Positions 43,826 through 55,818 of a stretch of DNA of 64,000 bases are shown here, piece by piece. This stretch comes from Anisodus tanguticus. Lineage: Eukaryota > Streptophyta > Magnoliopsida > Solanales > Solanaceae. The translations under genes were made by a program, and so were the position numbers. Numbering within the stretch: the stretch's first letter is position 1; each line of letters starts with the position of its first letter. The stretch covers positions 31,082,001-31,146,000 of the forward strand of contig CM067549.1 of assembly GCA_034509755.1 (NCBI GenBank). The letters run 5' to 3'. The notes beneath the pieces were generated by a model that worked only from the letters and a program-made list of their open reading frames with translations, was not told the origin of the DNA and did not search any database.

Positions 43826-46288
43826 TCAAAATTGCAACTTTGGTGTTGAAAGTTGCAAATAACATAGTAAAATTGCAATTAAAAAAATTACATATTTATA
43901 CACCTTTTCTAATTTCTTGACAAAGTATTGTGGTTCTTCGGTTGGAATTGAAATTTGTTGGTCAAATTGCTCGACGTCACTTCCACCTCCATCGGATAAA
44001 ATTTTGTTGTAGTTTTCGTCGTCGTCTTCATTGATCTCTGGTTGATCGCGCCTTCTACGCTCCGCTCTTATCCATTCTCTGAATAAAACTGAAATCTCCA
44101 AGCTGTCTCCCGCTAATGAGTGTCTGTGCTCTCCTATTTGAAATCTTCTGCCAGAAAAAGCGCTTTCAGACGCGGTTAATGACTCTTGAATGTTCAACAC
44201 ATCTCGGGCCATCTTTGCTAGTGTCAGAAATGTCTTTTCATTTTTCCTCCAGTATTTAATCAAGTCTTCGCGTCCTTCTTCATTGAGAACTGCTTGGTAC
44301 GGTACAACACCCTTCAAAACAAAAACATCAAACTTGCTAACTTGATTAGTAGTGGAACCACTAAACATTCTATTTCTAAGGCTTTCAATACTAGCCGCAT
44401 AAACAACATGTCTTTTATAAGTAGAGGATCTGCACGAGAAACATGTTAGCCCTATAAACCAGTCGTTGTTTCTCAAAATTCCGTTCAGAATGCCACCTTA
44501 TTGGCACTTTCTTGTTGGTAATGCGTATATACTATTTTGCATTCATCATGTATGCTAGACAAAACTTCTTCTTTAGTTGGTTCCTTAGGTGGTTGTTCAT
44601 TTTAATTTTTTGGAGTTGGAGGTGGAAGTACTGCTATACAATCATAAATAGTTTCAATAAGTACTTTACAACTGTCTATTTTAATAGTCGGATTTAATAC
44701 AACACGAATAATATAAATAGTGGGAATAGGAAAAAACATTTTTTAAATTTGATAAACATTTTTTAATAGGTGTCTTATAAGATGGTTTTTCCATATATTC
44801 AGTAAGTAACAAAAATATTAGAGCTATATAAAATAACATAGTTGAAATAGTAGGATAATATATACCGGAAAATTCTTTAGTTGCTTGAAAACATTTCTCT
44901 AAAAATATAATAAGTTCTGAAATTTTTTCCCAATCATTATCTATAAGCATATCAGTTTGATTTCGATTATGGGAGTTAAAAAATAAAGTTATACATCTTT
45001 TATAATCGTAAGCAACAAGTAGTTGTTCATATAGAGAATTCCACCTAGTCGCTACTTCTTCAGGAATTTTTCTATAAGGTAGTCCACAATCATGACAAGT
45101 TTTTTATATTCTTTTTTTTTGTATTCTATTACTTTTAAAAATAAAGTTTATAGCAAATTGTATTTTATTAAGAATGTCTTCAAAAAGTGATAGACCATCC
45201 TTTACAACTAAGTTATAATATGACACGCACATTTTATATGAAAATGATTAGGAAAATATGGAGTTAATAGATTTTTTAAAAGTCTCACAACATAATTATT
45301 AGAAGAAACATTATCTGACGTAACAGTCATTATTTTGTCAGTTATACCATAGTAATCGCAAACTTGATGAATATTTTCTGCAATAAAATTTCTGGTGTGC
45401 CTATCATCAATATATCTATATGCTAAAATATGTTTTTGCATAAACCAATTAAGATCTATCCAATGACATGTTACAGTTAAATAATCATGGCCGTTAGTAC
45501 TACGGCCTATATCAGAAGTGATAGATACTTTGCCAGGGAAATGATATAATGCATAACATAAATATTGTTGATATTCGTGTGCGAGTTTAAAAACGTCTCT
45601 CCTAATAGTTGATCTAGGAAAACCATTAAAAACATGATTATACATATCTCTTATGTAATGAATAAAACCAAAGGAGGAAAGAAATGAAAAAAGCAAACCC
45701 TCCACCACAACTAAATTTGTTATTGCTTCCCTATCTCTATGTTTATCGTATTTAGGACCTACAATTCCCCCTCGTCGTCGGGTTAATTTGACCCTGTACT
45801 TGGTCCGGGAAACTATGTGAACCTTGTCCCGATTGAGAGCGCATTGGTGCACCCGATGTTGTAACCTCGTATTCATCCCACCTAGCTTTGTGAAATCTTT
45901 GTACATAAACCTCCCGTCCCACCCTGACTTTTTCCCATTTTAAATTTATAAACATTTTTTTACAAATTCTGCATCTAACTACTTGATCTGTTGGTCTCTA
46001 TCAAAAAAAATCTCATGCAGCATATTTTAATTTTCATTGTGTAGGGCCTCGTTTTATATTAGGGGGAATAGGAGGCGTTCCAATTTTAGTTTGAGGTGCA
46101 CTAGTGGGTGTGTCATCTAGATTAGTGGGTGTGTCATCTAGATTAGTGGGTGTGTCATCTAGATTAGTGGGTATGTCATCTAGATTATCTTCTAAATTAG
46201 AGTTTGGTTGAGTTGCAGAATATATCTCATCATCTAATAGTATATCATTAAAAAATTCAGTTTCATCTATATAAGTGTAATCAATCAA
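43826..46288 (-). pseudogene. hAT transposase, broken
   Basis: The minus strand reads, from 46288, MIDYTYIDETEFFNDILLDD with four NLDDTPT-type heptads. A BED-finger remnant follows (CRICKKMF, about 45945-45965). The RNase H-like catalytic core is at 45208-45906 (VSITSDIGRSTNGHDYLTVT, MTVTSDNVSSNNYVVRLLKN, FHIKCACHI) and the middle part at 44681-44950 (DWEKISELIIFLEKCFQAT). The C-terminal dimerisation domain is at 43826-44476 (EDLIKYWRKNEKTFLTLAKM, LTASESAFSGRRFQIGEHR). Stops and frameshifts separate them. In hAT families the core acids cut the DNA and the C-terminal domain holds the dimer. This copy is dead. Confidence 0.88.
46100..46190 (-). repeat. 21-bp coding repeat in hAT transposase
   Basis: The unit 'gattagtgggtgtgtcatcta' occurs four times head to tail and encodes NLDDTPT on the minus strand, with one unit reading NLDDIPT. 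Confidence 0.9.
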
Positions 46289-46290
46289 AT

Positions 46291-47048
46291 CATGGCCCCG
46301 AAGGCAACTCTACTTCTCTATAGTCTTCATTCATACTTACTATCATTCCAAATCCTTAGCTACACAAGACTAACTGTAACTTGTTCTCAACTAGGATAGG
46401 GTCATGGTAACCCAATAATGATTTTCGTAACTAGCACATCTTGGTGTGATGGACTCAGAACTAGCTCATGAAAGAAATCATGCCAAAAACAAGGAAATGG
46501 TTAGCCTTCACATACCTCGTTGATGGCCTATACCACTCATATAGTTCCTCACTTGTTCTACAATTGTCGATCTACGCAAAAGGACAATCCGCATCAAAAT
46601 CCATTTAAGAGTTTCAAGAACTTTATTGCTAGGATATTCCGTCAAACATTTAGCGTGCATAGTCTATTCCATCTTATCTTCATGGAAACTTAAGATTTTT
46701 TTATCCCTTTTCCATAATAACAAAATCATCAAGATTACAACAACCATACTTCATGGTATTTAGCCATAGCTATCTCAAAAACTTTATCAAAGCCATCCAA
46801 ATATCAACACCACAACTATTATGATCACTATAGAGTTTTATCTTAACTTCTTCATGGATTTCCTTACCAAGAGATTACCTTAAGCTAGGCAAACTTAAGA
46901 ACAACAAGAATCATACCTTAATTCAAAGTAATAACTTGAAATCATAAATTTCCTTTGCTCTCATCCATCCTTGATCTCTCTACTTGTCATATGAGTGTTT
47001 TCTCAAGCTTTTGGTGTTAAATTATGGTGAGTACCCTCGGTAAACATT
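46291..47048. other. unassigned sequence between hAT remnant and gypsy LTR
   Basis: No coding region is supported. The style (short CT-rich clauses such as 'ccttaagctaggcaaacttaag') looks like an inverted gypsy LTR fragment, but no boundary or partner was found. Confidence 0.35.
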
Positions 47049-49268
47049 TGTTACACCCCGTAGTTTCACATTATGTCATGATGTATGGGATACCGATGTT
47101 TCGGGAAGAGGTACGACTTTATGAAAGAGTAATGAAGGTTTACGACTTGAGTATGGAAGTTCCGGAGTGTTTGGAAGTTAAACGGATCGAAGAAAGTGTA
47201 TTTCGACTAAAATGGGAAACTAACAACTTGATGGAGCAGATGACGGAGCATCAAACTATTTTACGAACCATCAAATACCCAGCCTGAGCCATCAATCTCC
47301 CGGGAAGTTTGACGGGGAGGATTGATGGACAGTCGGAAGTTTTACGATCTATCAAATGGACCATCGTTTTACGTCAGTGCAGTTTTGGTTACGGGTTTAG
47401 ATTGAAAAGTCTCGGTTTGCAATTCATTTTCCTCCAAATTCAAGCCCTAGAACTCTCTCTAAATCCTCTAAATCCTCTAAATCATACCCTAATACCCCAA
47501 GTCAAAATCAAAGCTAAAGTATGTAAAAATTGTGTGAGAAACCCGTGATTATAACAAGAATTATCTTATCTTTGAAGAGTTGATTTTGGAATAACTTGGA
47601 AGCAAGATAACCTACGGTTTTGGTGAAGATTATGATATACTAAGGTGAGTTTCATCCTCCTTTACTTATGGTTGTGATTAATTATTGATTTGGAGAAAGT
47701 TATGAAAATGTAGCATGATCAAAATTCGCAAAAATTATGAAAATATTCGAAATATGAATTATTGGGTTGTTTTACCCTATGTATGAGTTCAATGAGGTAA
47801 TATAATTAATTGTGTATGTTATGGCTTATGAAAAGTTCAGTTTGAAGGATTTTGAAGTCGAATCACATAAGATTTTACATATAAGAAAAGCTTAAGGAAT
47901 CATATATGCTAAAATTATCTAAGAACACCTAACTGAGTTTTTATCGAAATTGTATTTTTGGATTGGAGCCATGAGAATGAATTATGTGAGAATTATTTGT
48001 AAAGAAATTTAAGAACCCGAGGTATTCGAAGTTGTCGATAAGATACTAACATGAATCTTTCTATGGAATTTGGATTCAATATTGATATCAAATTTTATGT
48101 AATATAGATAATCACCCGTATGAAATGGGAAGACTCATAGGACGATTGTTGTCTCAAGGACAAGGTATCTTAAGGCTTACTCTTTTTTTATTTTGGCATG
48201 ATTAGAATGAGACAAACGTAAATGAACGATATCCATAATGGCTCCGCTATTAGATATGTTAGAAGCTGGCATTTTTTACTTCCATATAGTGATAGTGATC
48301 TTATCTTCTGGCTTGCTGATCCTTCAAAGTATGTTATGTTAATGATGTCAGTTCCATAATGTTAATCGAAGGTGTAATGACCCTACGTCACTCCGATGAG
48401 TTCAAAAAGTATTTGGTAATCCTTAAGAGGCCATTATATGCATGCATTATATATCTATATCGCCCTCAGAAGCCTATGGCGTTATATACACAACTCTACA
48501 GATATGATATTAATGATATTGCCCATTGAGGCCTATGGTGTTATATACGTAGTTTATACAGCTATGACATTTATGATATTGCCCATAGAAGCCTACGACG
48601 TTATATACGTGATTATATTTCATTATGCATATTCTGGCCCATAGAGGCACTCAAAGTACAAGTTGTATTTCCACAACTTTACCCTACAGCTATACGTTCA
48701 GTTATAGTTTCAGTTACAGCATTATACCTATTTACAGTTTCAGCCTTACATATTTGGTACCTCTTTCGTACTAATGTCCCTTTTCGAGTACACTACGTTG
48801 ATGCCCACAGGTATAAATAGAGATATTGATGTCTTACTCATAGTAGGACTCGACTCAGTTGGAGGTTGTCAAGTTCCTTTCTTCCGGAGCTGTGTAGTGA
48901 GCTGATAGGTATGACAGATATGCATATGTGTATGGTTGGGTATGGCGGGGCCCTATCATGACCAGTTTTTTTAATTACACTCTTTTAGAAGCTTGTCGAC
49001 AGTACGTTATGTGTGACAGTCGTGTGCGGCCTTGTCGGCCTCTTCAGTAGATTTATTATTTATGTCAGCCTTGTCAGCTTTGTTATATATATATATGTAT
49101 ATTTTGGGTCATTTCTAAGTGCAGGTAGTTATATCCTAATATAGTTAAGGATGTGTCAGAGGCCTCGTTGGCCCATGAGTTATTATATATATCATAGGTA
49201 TCAGGATAGGTACGCTCGAACCTTATGGTTTCGGGTGCCGGCCACCCCTCCAAGGTTGGGGTGTGACA
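47049..49268 (+). repeat. 5' LTR (2220 bp) of the gag-only gypsy element
   Basis: The LTR starts TGTTACACCCCG and ends TTGGGGTGTGACA. Its ends are near-inverted copies (TGTTACACCCC and GGGGTGTGACA). At 48470-48650 a unit near 60 bp, 'gcccat(a/t)gaagcctatggcgttatatac...', repeats three to four times. The poly-U3 and leader parts are non-coding. Confidence 0.8.
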
Positions 49269-49271
49269 AAT

Positions 49272-49283
49272 TGGTATCAGAGC
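49272..49283 (+). other. primer-binding site
   Basis: TGGTATCAGAGC, three bases after the LTR end, is an exact match to the initiator Met-tRNA primer site. Confidence 0.9.
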
Positions 49284-49479
49284 ATGTTAGTCTTAGGGTT
49301 GTCTATAAGTTGTGTCTAGTAGATTCTTTCTTATGGGTGTGTTGCGCGCCACACTTATAAACATGAGGCTACAAGACATTTAGGATGTTACTTTCTTTGA
49401 AAATCTAGATCATACATTTGAAAGCGAAGTCGTAAGTCACTGAATTCCCATCTTTTTCTCTTGAATTTTTCTTTTAGTA

Positions 49480-50370
49480 ATGCCATGATCTGGGGAAAGT
49501 ACTGATAGCAGGAATTGGGTCAGAAATACGGGAGAATGTACTAGCCGACGACCACCCGTTAATATGAATCCGAGAAATATAAGGTCACCGGAGGGAGTAT
49601 GAGTTATTCAATGAAAGAAGATCCGATGAGGACCTATTTATGGAAGAAGATCCGTCGGAGGATCCATCTATGGAGGAAGATCCATCTGAAGATCCTTATA
49701 TAGAGGAGGACCCATCTTAAATTCCAGAGGAGTCGCCCTTCTAAGTGCCCCCGATCCCAATGGTAGTGCCAGATTATAGGAAAGCCCGCATAATACAGAG
49801 ACCATTAGCGCATCGGTCATTTTTGTTTGGCTTAGGTGTGAGTGGTCCTATGTATGCAATGGTACCTCCAGTTATCTTCCCAGAGCAGGGTCATGTTCAG
49901 GTGCTCCCACATGATATACCTTTAGAGATACTGAGAAGTCTAATATCATGGAAGTCAGTTAACTAAGGTTCACCTCTGACGAGAAGAAGCGAGGAGGAAG
50001 TGACCAGTAGACAGACTGAAAGCTTTGGGATGGACGCAGATGCTGAAGAATTGATATTGAGAGAGGCGTCAGATCAAAGCTCCCAAGTAGCAATTAGACA
50101 GATACTAGAAGATGTTGGAGGTAGTAGACCACGCTATCAATAATGTGGAGAGAGGTATGATGGGGCATGTTTATCAGATATCGAGCTATGTTCTGGATGT
50201 AGATCTTTGGGCCATAGGGCCAGAGAATCTCCCGAGATATTTCAGTCATTGTGCCATCAGTGTGGATATGTGCATTACGAGCCATGCCCATGTGATATTG
50301 AGGGATGTTATTGGTGTGGGAGCAGGAGACATAGAGAGTATAGATGCTCGAGGTTGAGTCAGGAAGACTA
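49480..50370 (+). pseudogene. gag-like region with acidic repeats and zinc-knuckle motifs
   Basis: One frame reads an acidic repeat (EEDPSEDPSMEEDPSEDP, 49635-49710), then stops, then VPPIPMVVPDYRKARIIQRP up to 49966. After another stop, the frame through about 50180-50370 has three cysteine clusters: CSGCRSLGHRARES (last Cys lost), CHQCGYVHYEPCPC, and CYWCGSRRHREYRC, a perfect C-x2-C-x4-H-x4-C knuckle. Acidic repeats plus knuckles fit a plant gypsy Gag. At least three stops break it. A Gag with three clusters is less usual than one or two. Confidence 0.6.
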
Positions 50371-53300
50371 GCCGGTTTCGATGTTACCTCGAATCATGCA
50401 ATCAATCAGGTATGTTGATGACTTTATTAAAACTAGTTGTGCTTATGTATGTGAACAATCAGTTATTAGTGATATAAGGATTGCGTCATACAAGACACAT
50501 ATGAACCGTAAATCGACACTAGGAATTGAAGGTAGTAAGTGAAATTTCTATTATGTTCAAGGATCTAAGTATGGAGATTTAGGATCAGCCATTTATTGAT
50601 TACGGGCGTATCTAACACTCTTAGACTCTGTAGCATGAGTAATACATGAATACCGAGGACATAGAACCATGACCCGAATAATGAGGATTCACGAGTTCAA
50701 AGAATTTAGGGAAACCCCAGAAGAGCAATAAAGAAAATGGATTTCCAGGAACAAGTTACATGGAGCTTTGTCAGAAGACAATTGAAGGAAGAAAAAGGAA
50801 GCGAAAAGTTATACATACGTGAGTAATCCCAATCTATCCGCAAGGGTAAACCATGTGCAAAGGAATTATCGAACGGGATGAGATTTGTTCTCAACATTAA
50901 ATGAAAATAATTTGCGATGAAAGTAGACTAACAGAGAAGCGGTGACAAATGATAAATGGGTGTCTGGTAGACACAAGTAAGAGCGTTATGACAACTAAAT
51001 AAAGCTGAATGATATATCTTACACAAATAGATTAGTGGAAAACCTAAAATAGTAAGGATGGAGATAAAGGAGTTGGGAGTGGGACCTCCAAGTAACTAGA
51101 ATACCAGTAAATGATAGGATATAAGTAAATGAGTGACATTTAAGTTTCTAAAACTAAAGATCTAGGTTATGACGTCCGCAACTGAGGATACCAAAGTACG
51201 CTAAGACAAAGAGTTGTTGAATAAATTCAAATCAGCAATTGTCAAGTTGAAGTAATCGGACAGTGGATATAAAAGAACTGTAACACCAATTTAGGGGAGA
51301 AAATCCGAAATTAACAAGGATGAATTCGGATGTGACTCAAATTAAATATGTCAAGCCATAGGTTCGCCATGAATATTGATAACTTGTTTAAAGATATATA
51401 AGTGGGAATAAGCACGAGTAAAACCCGACGTGAGTATATAACGGAGCAATGAAAAGGTGATTTAAAGTAAAGGATAAGGAAAGAGCAAAAGAATAAGAAT
51501 AAAGGAACACGATATGAGCAAGTGGGTGATAGTAAATTTGGATGGACGAGTACACCAGTAACCTTACAAGAAAGGTAATATAATGATCATAATGATAAAG
51601 ACATCAGTTATAAATGAGACCGAAATTGAGAAATATAGACAGCAACATGGATTCAAGGGAGGTAACCATAAAGGGAACAAGCAAGAGTAACACTTTGCAA
51701 AAGTAAATCCTTCAATGAAAAGGGGGGGTAGGACAACCCCTAGCATGATCAATATTCAAAAATTAACTTGAGAATGTCAAAGATTTGCTCCGAGAAGAAA
51801 ACAGGTATACTAGAAACACCCAACGAATGAGCAGTTGAATGTGGAGTATAAGGGATTTTGAAGTTACAAGGAGCAAGTACGCGCTCTTAGTATGACAGAA
51901 ATATTATTTTTGAAGATCATGAGTCCGGAGCAAGTGAGTATAGTAGATGCTCTAGTAATAAGGTCAACAGAAGGTGGAACAACATCAAAAAAAGTAAATG
52001 CCTTATTTTCAATATGTAACGAACGGTTTAAACTAAGGGAGAATACTTGAGAAAATATGGGGCATAACTAAGGAAATGATGAATTTATCTTGAAATACAT
52101 AACATCACCAAATAAGGATATGAACTCAAGGCATTGTAAGAAGTAAGAATATCATATGTAAGGAGCAGGTAGGTAATGAATCATAGGATTGTGTATCGTT
52201 GAACAATGAGAGTCAATAAGGATGCCATAGAGAAATAGCTCCCCAAAAAAGAGGTAACATGTGGCCAACCATAATAGAAACCAGGTGACACCCCCCTTGG
52301 AGCTATAGGTAAACAAATTCTTCCTTATATTTGGAATTGAGGAGTGTCAAGACAAAGCATTTAATCTAAAGCCCTTTATAAAAAGAGTATTGTAAGATGG
52401 AGTAAGGATAATAACGAATACCTTATCAAGGTTCAAGGATTAAGAATATTAGTTGCAGCATTGGAAGAAGAATTTCTTTTGAACTTGAGGTAACATGTAT
52501 GGATTATTGAGTGAATCGGGAAACTTTAAGGATCATTATGTAATCATAAAATGGATACCAAAGTGATTTGTCAGTCTGCACAGTAATGAAAAAGTATGGC
52601 TATACAATCAAAGTTTGATCAAATGTTTATTTTGAAAACTATCTCAAGCCATTGTACAATCGCTCATTAAGATATCAACTAATCCAAGGACTAGTTTAAA
52701 AGAATCTCTGAGTACTCAGAATTTCCATATGTCCCGTCCTAAGATAACCAATGAAGATTTCATGTTGGACTACTGGACCAAGGTCGAGGGTGAATGTATA
52801 GAATTTGAAATAAGGATTGATGACTACAAAGATACATACTACCAGATCGGTGAACTAATAATTGTACACGGCAAAAGAATAGAACTCTTATCGATAGCCA
52901 CAAGAAAAGAAAGGAACTAAAAGTAACAACACTAGATTTAAGGAATGAAGTATAAAGAAATACTAAGATCAACGGGGAAGCGAATTGAGAGATTTTATGT
53001 TAAAATCAAGAGTTAACTTGACAAGGAAGGAAAATTCCATCTAAGTGTGTTCAAGAGCATAGTATCGTATTTAGTTGAGACATGTCGTAGCCGCGAAGAG
53101 AATCCAGTCTCAATCAGAAATATTTATTTATAAGCTGCCTCAAGCGAAATCGGAAAAATGATTTATCGACAAAAGAATTTTTAAGGCCAGTAGGCTGCTT
53201 CAAATTCATGTGTTATATAAGGATATTATCAAGAAAAGAAAAAGAAGTGCTTGGACTCAGGCAACTCTACTATTTTCATGTTTTCGACTGGCGTTTATCA

Positions 53301-53429
53301 TTCCACCTCCCTTTATTATCAGCATACACTTCATGTCTATGGACTCAGTTATCTAAACTCCTTCAGAAGATGAACTCTATAACCCAAAAAGAAATATGTG
53401 GTCTAGATGTCAGAATACAATGACTCATA
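50371..53429 (+). other. 3 kb without recognisable genes
   Basis: The stretch is A-rich on the plus strand with only short frames. The 63-residue frame at 52729-52920 (MSRPKITNEDFMLDYWTK) matches no family I know. I see no RT (YXDD) or integrase motif in any frame. It is probably the internal region of the element at 47049. Confidence 0.45.
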
Positions 53430-55439
53430 CAAAGTATATCCATAACTTCTTGTTTGATGTAATTGTTATTGCTAGTGTAATCGCTTCTGCTAGGTTGTGC
53501 CGCTTCTGCGGAAGCTGGTCCGCAGATGTGAGGGATCAGGGGACTAAGAAGGGTTGTTTCTGCAGAACCCTTGGCGTAGGTGCCCGGCCGCATCTGCGGA
53601 CCTCGACCGCTTCTGCGCACTATTGGTTGATAAGTTTGGATTGCTCCTGCAGTCATTTCTCCCCAGAAGCGAGGCCGCTTCTGCGAGGGCTGGTCCATAG
53701 AAGCAGAAATCACTTAAATCAGATTGTTAAAACCCTTACTTTGAATTTTAGTGTTTACTTTCCAACAACTCCATTTCTAACTTCGATTTTGGGGAGAAAC
53801 ATAGGGATTTCAACTATTTCTATTTGAGGGTAAGATTTCAACCTTGTATTACTTATATTATCATGTTTTACATATTTTATGAATTAGAATCTTATTTTGA
53901 GTAGAAAAGGCTAGGGTTTTAAACCCAAGTTTCTAAAAATGGTTTTTCATGAAATTAGTGCCAAGAATTTGGCTTTTATTGTTGATTCTTCAGATTTTGA
54001 TTTATTGATACATGAGGAAACTACTACTAAGCTTGAATTTCTAATTTAAATCCATGATTCCTATTTGAGAATTAGGGCTCTTCAAATTTTGGGAATTTGA
54101 TTAATAGGGCAATTGAATGCCTAATTGTAATTATTTTTTTATCAAACTTAAGGATATAACTATTTAGTCCTTGGTAAATATTTCTAAACTAAAGTTTTGA
54201 TTTTTCCCTCGTGGGTCCGAGGTCACTTTTGGGTTGCGTTTTCAGAATTCTTTAAGAAGCTTATCTTTACGATTGTATTTTAGAATTGTGTGTTAATGTA
54301 GAATCTATGATATTTAGACTATGATCATTCGTAAGCACTACAAAAAGGCAAGGCCTTGGCGTGAGAGTGAATTAATGGTACCTGTTCGACCGTACGGTAG
54401 GCTATAATTTATTCTTTTAGACTCCGATAGAAGCATGTATAGCTTATAATCATTGAGGGGTATTAGGAGTGTTGGGGGTCCCATCTTGTGACTGTGATGA
54501 GCACTTGGATGGGTACCAGTGTATTGTGTTGGGAATGATTACACTTAGGTTGATTCTGACAGTTGTTATGTAGGCTATGATAGTGTGATTGAACTCTTAC
54601 TTGGTGTGTGAATTGATTTATCTCGTCACTCTATGTATCTTATATGCGAAAAGACTGATCTTTGAAATCATTATGAAATTGATGATATTGAGGCACGTGA
54701 TTATTCATCTCTTATGTATAAGACTTCCATCTCATACTTCCATGATTATTTGTGTTATTTACCGTATGCATTCATTCATTTATACTACCAATGTTACTGG
54801 GATATATTTTGATATGATATGTAGTTTGGTCCGATGAGACCAGAGAAGAAAGGTAAATAAGTTGATATTGATACTGAGATGACTTGATATGAGACAAATT
54901 GATAAATGAGATCATGATTATGATTCTCTACCAGTCTGTGGAATCATGTCAGTTGGTTGTGAGCGGTATATGGACTTGTGAAGTCCCCAATGGGTCATAA
55001 CTATGTGGCAGTGTTCAGTAGCATGCGTATACTAGGTTGATGAAATAGTGCAATGCATTCATGTATTTCATACATTACTATTCACATACCTTATGTGTTA
55101 TATGCCTAACTGATTATTCATGTTCTTAAGAGATTTATGTGTTAGACAAGAAGTAGGTTGTTGAGATGTCAATTATGAAGTAGACTCGGTCTATATATAT
55201 GTGTTATGTGTTTTCTGTCGTTGTCGGCCTATGATGCTTAGGGGGTACGTTATGTACTCATACTACACTTGTTGCATCTCTATTTGAATGCAGATACAAT
55301 GTCTTCCACCAGTTCCGATCCTCGTGGATGACGTCCGAGACTGTTGATTTGGAGACTTCAGGGTGAGCCTCACCGTTCTTCAGCAACCCTGGATTTGCTC
55401 TCTTTTATTCTTGTTCATGTTATCTTTCCAAGACAGTAC

Positions 55440-55681
55440 TGTAAACGTGTAAATATATTCCCTACCCATAATTAGAATATTTTCATATATTGTGTAAATA
55501 TAATTATGGTAAGACTAGGATTCCTCTTTTGTATAGGTTTAGGATTCCTCTTTTGTATAGGTTTAGGATTCCTCTTTTGTATAGGCTTAGGATTCCTATT
55601 GTATAAGGGATGAATATTGTACTCTATATATACCTTGATATTAATTAAAGACTCCTCAAGGGAGATTAATATCATCTAACA
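55440..55681 (+). repeat. 5' LTR of the young copia
   Basis: The ends are TGTAAACG...CTAACA. The U3 holds three 24-bp units starting AGGATTCCTC at 55517, 55541 and 55565, and a shorter fourth at 55589. A TATA box (CTCTATATATACC) lies near 55622-55634. Confidence 0.95.
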
Positions 55682-55695
55682 TGGTATCAAGAGCC
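55682..55695 (+). other. primer-binding site of the young copia
   Basis: TGGTATCAAGAGCC abuts the LTR and fits the initiator Met-tRNA primer site with one inserted A. Confidence 0.88.
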
Positions 55696-55818
55696 AAATA
55701 AACAAAACCCTAAAAACCTTTCTCTTCCACAGCCGTCGGCTGCCTCTCCTACGCCGCGGCCCTCCCGGATTTTCTTCTTGTTTTTCGGGTTTTGTTCTTC
55801 CTTTCTTCTCTTCTCTAA

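Larger units (their letters stand above)
43491..46290 (-). mobile_element. truncated hAT transposon
   Basis: The left end TAGGGGTGGCCAGTGGGCC is a typical plant hAT terminus. It is followed by 170 bp rich in CGGGTC/GACGGGAC sub-terminal motifs. A transposase pseudogene on the minus strand fills the rest. No matching right terminus (ending CCACCCCTA) appears after 46290, so the 5' end of the gene side has been lost and no target duplication can be checked. Confidence 0.8.
47049..53400 (+). mobile_element. gypsy-type element with gag only (3' end not found)
   Basis: The LTR at 47049-49268 (TGTTACACCCC...GGGTGTGACA) is followed by a perfect primer site and a gag-like region at about 49480-50370. 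The next 3 kb show no protease, RT or integrase that I can recognise. No matching 3' LTR occurs before the window ends. The right limit is taken as the start of a different LTR near 53430. It fits a non-autonomous gag-only retrotransposon, or an old element with ruined pol. Confidence 0.6.

Noticed and set aside
47024..47287. 87-residue plus-strand frame with balanced composition
   Set aside because: It straddles the start of a gypsy LTR at 47049, so it is probably chance coding in LTR sequence.
53396..53827. 143-residue plus-strand frame with an opposite 116-residue frame
   Set aside because: Both fall in the GC-rich part of a gypsy LTR. Composition and position explain them, and no domain is visible.
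55472..55675. Minus-strand frame with repeated NPKPIQKR, possible repeat protein
   Set aside because: It is a translation of the 24-bp U3 repeats in the LTR and recurs in the other LTR at 60102-60305.
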